A DNA stretch of 64,000 nucleotides from Hymenobacter sp. DG25A. GTDB taxonomy: Bacteria > Bacteroidota > Bacteroidia > Cytophagales > Hymenobacteraceae. Of the stretch, positions 60,455 to 64,000 are shown piece after piece (position 1 is the stretch's first letter; every line of letters begins with the position of its first letter). Location of the stretch: assembly GCF_001280305.1 (NCBI RefSeq), contig NZ_CP012623.1:1550001-1614000 (forward strand), read 5' to 3'. The notes beneath the pieces are model-generated. The model saw only the letters and a list, made by a program, of their open reading frames with translations. It searched no databases and was not told the DNA's origin. Both the position numbers and the translations under genes were made by a program.

Positions 60455-62488
60455 CTATGCAATGTTGCGCGGAATAACGGTGCCTAAATGGGCGGCCAGC
60501 TCATTGTCCAAGCGCTTGTAAAGCATGAGGTTTTCCAGAATCCGGTCTACGGCGGCGGGGTCCTGAGTCAGGCGCAGCTCCAGCTGCAGCTTATTCAGCT
60601 CACGCTGCACCACTTCCTTTTTCAGGCGCAAAATGGCATTGTCGCAGGCCTGCTGAATGAGGTCCAGCTCGCGCGGCACGTGTATCTGGTGGGTGGTCCA
60701 GTTGGGGCTGAGCTCGTGCTTTTCGGTGGCCAGGTCACCAATGAGGGCGCGGATATCGGAGCGGTGGTGTTGAATGAGGTTGCGCACCTCAGGCCAGCGG
60801 CCCTGCTCCATTTCCTGCTGGCACCAGTGCAGCACATCGGCGTAGAGCGGGGTGCGCAGCGGAGTTTCTTCCAGCTGGGCTATCAGGTACTGGGCCACGG
60901 CTACATCCTCGGAGAGGGGCTGGGGCGCGTAGAGTACCAGCAGGCGCACAATCTCCCGCTCACAGGTTTGCAGCACGTCACCAATGGGTTCCAGCTCGTC
61001 GCGGCCGGGCGTGGCGGCGCTGCCTAGCTCGTCGGGCGTGGCGCCGTACATCAGCGCCTCGGCTTCTTCCTCCGGCGAAAGGGCCCGTTGTGTGGCAGCC
61101 GGTGGCTGCTGCCCTAACCCCGTGGGCGCGCTGCCCGGCGAAGGCACGGCTTTCTGGGTGGCATTCTTGACCAGCTTGTTGTATTCGGTGATGAGCACCT
61201 GCTCATCAATGCCGAAGGTGTTGCTGGTTTGCTGCAAAAACACCTGCCGTTTAATAGGGTCAGGCACTTTGGCAATGCTTTGCAGCACTTCCCGAATGGC
61301 TTCGGCCTTCTTCACCGGGTCGTGGGCTGCTTCTTTGGCTACCAACTTGGTTTTGAAGGTGATGAAGTCCTGGCTGGCGGTTTCCAGGTGTTCTTTAAAG
61401 CGCTGGTCGCCAACTTTGCGGATGTAGCTGTCGGGGTCGTCGCCGTCCGGGAACAGCACCACGCGCACGTTCAGGCCGCCTTCCAGCAGCATGTCAATCC
61501 CGCGCAGGGAGGCCCGGATGCCGGCTGCGTCGCCGTCATACAGTACCGTTACGTTATCGGAATAGCGCTTAATCAGGCGGATCTGGCCTTCGGTGAGGGA
61601 AGTACCCGAGGAGGCCACCACGTTTTTGATGCCGCCCTGGTGCAGGCTCAGCACATCCAGGTAGCCCTCTACCAGGTAGCACTGCTCCTCGGTGCGAATG
61701 GCCTGCCGGCTCTGGTACAGGCCGTAGAGCACATCCGACTTATGGTAGATTTCCGACTCCGGCGAGTTGAGGTACTTGGCCGTCTTATCGTTGGCCTTGA
61801 GCGTGCGCGCCCCAAAACCCACCACGCGCCCCGAAACGTTGTGAATCGGGAACATCACGCGGCCCCGGAACCGGTCGTAGCGGCGTCCGGTGTCTTTGCC
61901 CTGCTCGTCTTCCTTAACGATGGTGAGGCCGGTTTTCTCAAGATATTTCTTGTCGTAGCCGTCCCGCTCGGCGGCTTTCAGCAGGTCGTCCCAGAGGTCG
62001 AGGGAGTAGCCCAGCTCAAACGTCTGAATGGTATTCTGGTTCAGGCCGCGCTGGCGCAGGTAGCTCAGGCCAATGCTCTGGCCTTCCTCGTGGTGCAGCA
62101 GCAGCTTGTGGTAGTGGTCCTTAGCCCAGTTGGAGACAATAAACTGGGAGTCTTTGTCGTTCTGGGCCAGCTGCTGCTCGGGGGTTTTTTCTTCCTCCTG
62201 AACATCAATACCGTACTTTTTTGCCAGGTATTTCAGGGCCTCCACGTAGCTGGTGCCCTCAATATCCATGATAAACTGAATGACGCCCCCCGCCTTGCCG
62301 CAGCCAAAGCACTTATACAGGCCCTTGGCCGGCGCTACCGAAAAGCTCGGCGACTTTTCGTGGTGAAACGGGCAGCAGGCCCACATATTCTGACCTTTCC
62401 GCTTCAGGGAAACGAAGTCGCCGACGACTTCTACGATGTCGGCGTGGTGCAGAATCTGGTCAATGGTTTCTTTGGGGATGCGGGCCAA
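60455..62488 (-). CDS. dnaG: DNA primase
   Basis: 677 residues. N-terminal CHC2 zinc finger (Cys39, His42, Cys60, Cys63), then the catalytic Toprim region with LVEGYLDVL (catalytic Glu near 255) and LYDGDAAG, then a C-terminal DnaB-binding helical region. It makes the RNA primers of Okazaki fragments. The start is TTG 62488 (MARIPKETIDQIL), which matches the usual beginning; the longer frame to 62515 adds only hydrophobic residues without homology. TTG starts are rare in this window. Confidence 0.95.
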   Translation of the reverse strand: MARIPKETIDQILHHADIVEVVGDFVSLKRKGQNMWACCPFHHEKSPSFSVAPAKGLYKCFGCGKAGGVIQFIMDIEGTSYVEALKYLAKKYGIDVQEEEKTPEQQLAQNDKDSQFIVSNWAKDHYHKLLLHHEEGQSIGLSYLRQRGLNQNTIQTFELGYSLDLWDDLLKAAERDGYDKKYLEKTGLTIVKEDEQGKDTGRRYDRFRGRVMFPIHNVSGRVVGFGARTLKANDKTAKYLNSPESEIYHKSDVLYGLYQSRQAIRTEEQCYLVEGYLDVLSLHQGGIKNVVASSGTSLTEGQIRLIKRYSDNVTVLYDGDAAGIRASLRGIDMLLEGGLNVRVVLFPDGDDPDSYIRKVGDQRFKEHLETASQDFITFKTKLVAKEAAHDPVKKAEAIREVLQSIAKVPDPIKRQVFLQQTSNTFGIDEQVLITEYNKLVKNATQKAVPSPGSAPTGLGQQPPAATQRALSPEEEAEALMYGATPDELGSAATPGRDELEPIGDVLQTCEREIVRLLVLYAPQPLSEDVAVAQYLIAQLEETPLRTPLYADVLHWCQQEMEQGRWPEVRNLIQHHRSDIRALIGDLATEKHELSPNWTTHQIHVPRELDLIQQACDNAILRLKKEVVQRELNKLQLELRLTQDPAAVDRILENLMLYKRLDNELAAHLGTVIPRNIA

Positions 62489-62624
62489 GGGAATGCGGGG
62501 CAACAGGTGGTACAAGCTGGACGGCGAAGGTACGATGATAACAGAGGGATTGGGATTTTGCCCCCTGCCTTCCCCGAAAATTTACCCCTGCGCCTTTTGC
62601 AAACCACCGCCCGCATTTCCGGGT

Positions 62625-62632
62625 TATCTTTG
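62625..62632 (+). promoter_or_regulatory. -7 box (TATCTTTG) upstream of mrp
   Basis: Exact TAnnTTTG match, 33 bases before ATG 62665. A TTTTG at 62595-62599 lies 25 bases upstream, longer than the usual spacing. dnaG is divergent, so the region may drive both. Confidence 0.5.
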
Positions 62633-62664
62633 CACTCCGCATTCGTATTTCCTTTCTGAATATA

Positions 62665-63768
62665 ATGGCTACGATAACCAAAGAAGACGTCCTAAAAGCC
62701 CTCAGCTACGTGGAAGAGCCCGATCTGGGCAAAGACCTCGTCACGCTGAACATGATTGAGGACGTGGCAATTGAAGGCAAAACGGTTTCCTTCACGGTGG
62801 TGCTCACCACCCCCGCCTGCCCCCTGAAAGAGCTGATTCACAATGCATGCGTGCGCGCCATTCATACCATGGTGGACAAAGAGGCCGACGTAAAAATCAG
62901 CATGACCTCCCGGGTGACCAGCATGCGCCAGAACCGCGACCTGCTGCCTGGCGTGAAGAATATCATTGCCATTGCCTCCGGTAAAGGCGGCGTGGGCAAA
63001 AGCACCGTTACAGCTAATCTTGCCATTGCGCTGGCCAAAACCGGCGCCAAAGTGGGCCTGGTAGACGCCGATATTTCCGGCCCCAGCATGCCGCTGATGT
63101 TTGGCGTGGAAGATGCCCGCCCCCACGTGTACCAGTCGCCGGAAGGCAAAAACCTGATTCAGCCCATTGAGAAGTTTGGGGTGAAGCTGATGAGCATTGG
63201 CTTCCTGGCCCCGGCTGAGTCGGCTATTGTGTGGCGCGGCCCCATGGCCTCGTCGGCGCTGAAGCAGTTTATCACGGAAGTAGACTGGGGCGAGCTGGAC
63301 TACCTGCTCCTGGACATGCCTCCCGGAACCTCCGACATTCACCTGACCATGGTGCAGACCGTGCCCGTAACCGGCGCGCTCATTGTAACCACCCCGCAGA
63401 AAGTGGCCCTGGCCGATGCCGAGAAAGGCATGCAGATGTTCCGCCTGCCCCAGATTAACGTGCCCATTCTGGGCATAGTGGAGAATATGGCCTGGTTTAC
63501 CCCCGCCGAGTTGCCCGAAAACAAGTACTTCATCTTTGGGGAAGGTGGCGGCCAGCGCCTGGCCGATAAGCACCAGGTACCGCTTCTGGGCCACATTCCG
63601 CTGGTGCAAAGCATCCGCGAGAATGGCGACCAGGGCACCCCGGCTATTCTGGAGCCTGGCACCCCTTCGGCCGAGGTGTTTGCCCAGCTGGCCGAAGAGC
63701 TGGCCCGGCAGGTATCCATCCGCAACGCCATTGCGCCGCGCACGCAGATAGTGGAAATGAAGGCCTAG
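62665..63768 (+). CDS. apbC: Mrp/NBP35-type Fe-S cluster carrier ATPase
   Basis: 367 residues. N-terminal MIP18/FeS-assembly P1 domain (1-85) with CPLKELI, then the deviant Walker P-loop SGKGGVGKST (105-114) and the DMPPGTSD motif. It binds an Fe-S cluster and inserts it in apo-proteins. The usual CxxC after ENMxxF is missing here (ENMAWFTPAELPEN), as in many Bacteroidota members, so the cluster ligands must be others. It precedes a nifU-type gene by 151 bases, both in Fe-S assembly. Confidence 0.93.
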   Translation: MATITKEDVLKALSYVEEPDLGKDLVTLNMIEDVAIEGKTVSFTVVLTTPACPLKELIHNACVRAIHTMVDKEADVKISMTSRVTSMRQNRDLLPGVKNIIAIASGKGGVGKSTVTANLAIALAKTGAKVGLVDADISGPSMPLMFGVEDARPHVYQSPEGKNLIQPIEKFGVKLMSIGFLAPAESAIVWRGPMASSALKQFITEVDWGELDYLLLDMPPGTSDIHLTMVQTVPVTGALIVTTPQKVALADAEKGMQMFRLPQINVPILGIVENMAWFTPAELPENKYFIFGEGGGQRLADKHQVPLLGHIPLVQSIRENGDQGTPAILEPGTPSAEVFAQLAEELARQVSIRNAIAPRTQIVEMKA

Positions 63769-63919
63769 CCTGTCGCGCTGCCGCATAGGCAGCACGGCGG
63801 CAACTTTGCTGCCGCGCTGTTTGTTGCTCACTTACTCTGCCCAAAGCCTTACCTTTACGTACGCTTCCGCTGCTTATTCCTCTGTTTTGATTTCTCCCGC
63901 AGCGTTACCTTTTTTATCT

Positions 63920-64000
63920 ATGAGCTATTCTCCTGCCGTAGTCGACCATCCCCTCCTGCCGCGCATCGAACAGGCCCTGGATACCATCCGTCCTTACCTG
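63920..64000 (+). CDS. NifU-type Fe-S scaffold protein, 3' end cut by window
   Basis: The first 27 codons, from ATG 63920 (MSYSPAVVDHPLLPRIEQAL, then DTIRPYL). This is the start of a C-terminal NifU domain protein, in which a helix of type IEQALDTIRPYLQADGG is followed by a CxxC that lies outside the window. It would donate Fe-S clusters with the Mrp carrier upstream. TACCTTTA at about 63850 resembles the -7 box. Confidence 0.7.
   Translation, partial: MSYSPAVVDHPLLPRIEQALDTIRPYL

Overview
The window looks like a chromosomal segment of a GC-rich member of Bacteroidota, most likely Hymenobacter or a close relative in Hymenobacteraceae. The evidence is a type IX secretion C-terminal sorting domain on an M1 peptidase, many SPII lipoproteins and signal peptides ending in A-Q, few Shine-Dalgarno sequences, -7 boxes of the TAnnTTTG type, a fused RibBA, and GC-rich coding DNA broken by AT-rich promoter gaps. 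Almost every base is accounted for by about 57 protein genes. No tRNA, rRNA, CRISPR array, integrase or complete insertion sequence was found. Gene identities rest on motif recognition from memory; no database search was run.

Layout. 1-10449 (all +): a truncated penicillin-binding protein, OmpA-like and other exported proteins, an aldo/keto reductase, a HipA-like kinase overlapped by a DUF3037 gene, a tiny exported Cys-ended peptide, an FKBP isomerase and the Kup potassium transporter. 10450-22887: M61 and NlpC/P60 peptidases, a 0.7-kb structured stretch with no convincing gene (13439-14143), a DUF2147 protein, a GreA/GreB-like factor, an M1 aminopeptidase, an orphan cytochrome oxidase subunit III, a frameshifted small gene and the NAD-dependent DNA ligase. 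22888-28370: a rhodanese, then a polysaccharide locus (GH2-type lipoprotein, divergent cellulose-synthase-like GT2 fused to a GH26-like domain, convergent polysaccharide deacetylase). 28494-45148: dapA, a LutA-like protein, cyanophycinase, HMG-CoA lyase, envelope peptidases (M23, S8, M28, M14), an OmpA lipoprotein, a 2H phosphoesterase, SurE and a DoxX protein. 45357-54307: a two-gene ABC exporter, two tandem paralogous exported proteins, and a four-gene TetR-ABC-HlyD-TolC export operon. 54602-64000: ribBA, proC, two glycosyltransferases, a K+ channel with RCK domains, dnaG, and the Fe-S carrier pair mrp and nifU (cut by the window end).

How the parts work together. Much of the window is envelope biology: cell-wall synthesis and remodelling, secreted or lipid-anchored peptidases, polysaccharide synthesis and trimming, and efflux. 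Housekeeping genes (ligA, dapA, ribBA, proC, dnaG, mrp) are scattered singly among them. Transcription units are short and mostly bounded by strong hairpins, many of them bidirectional between convergent genes. Three intergenic gaps carry copies of one dispersed inverted-repeat (REP-like) family and a fourth carries a different one.

The items most worth a second look are the unexplained structured stretch with an SD-led 23-codon ORF, the HipA-like kinase/DUF3037 pair, the export ABC protein with a degenerate ATPase site, the GT2 protein with a probably dead GH26-like domain, and the tiny exported peptide with its own promoter and terminator.
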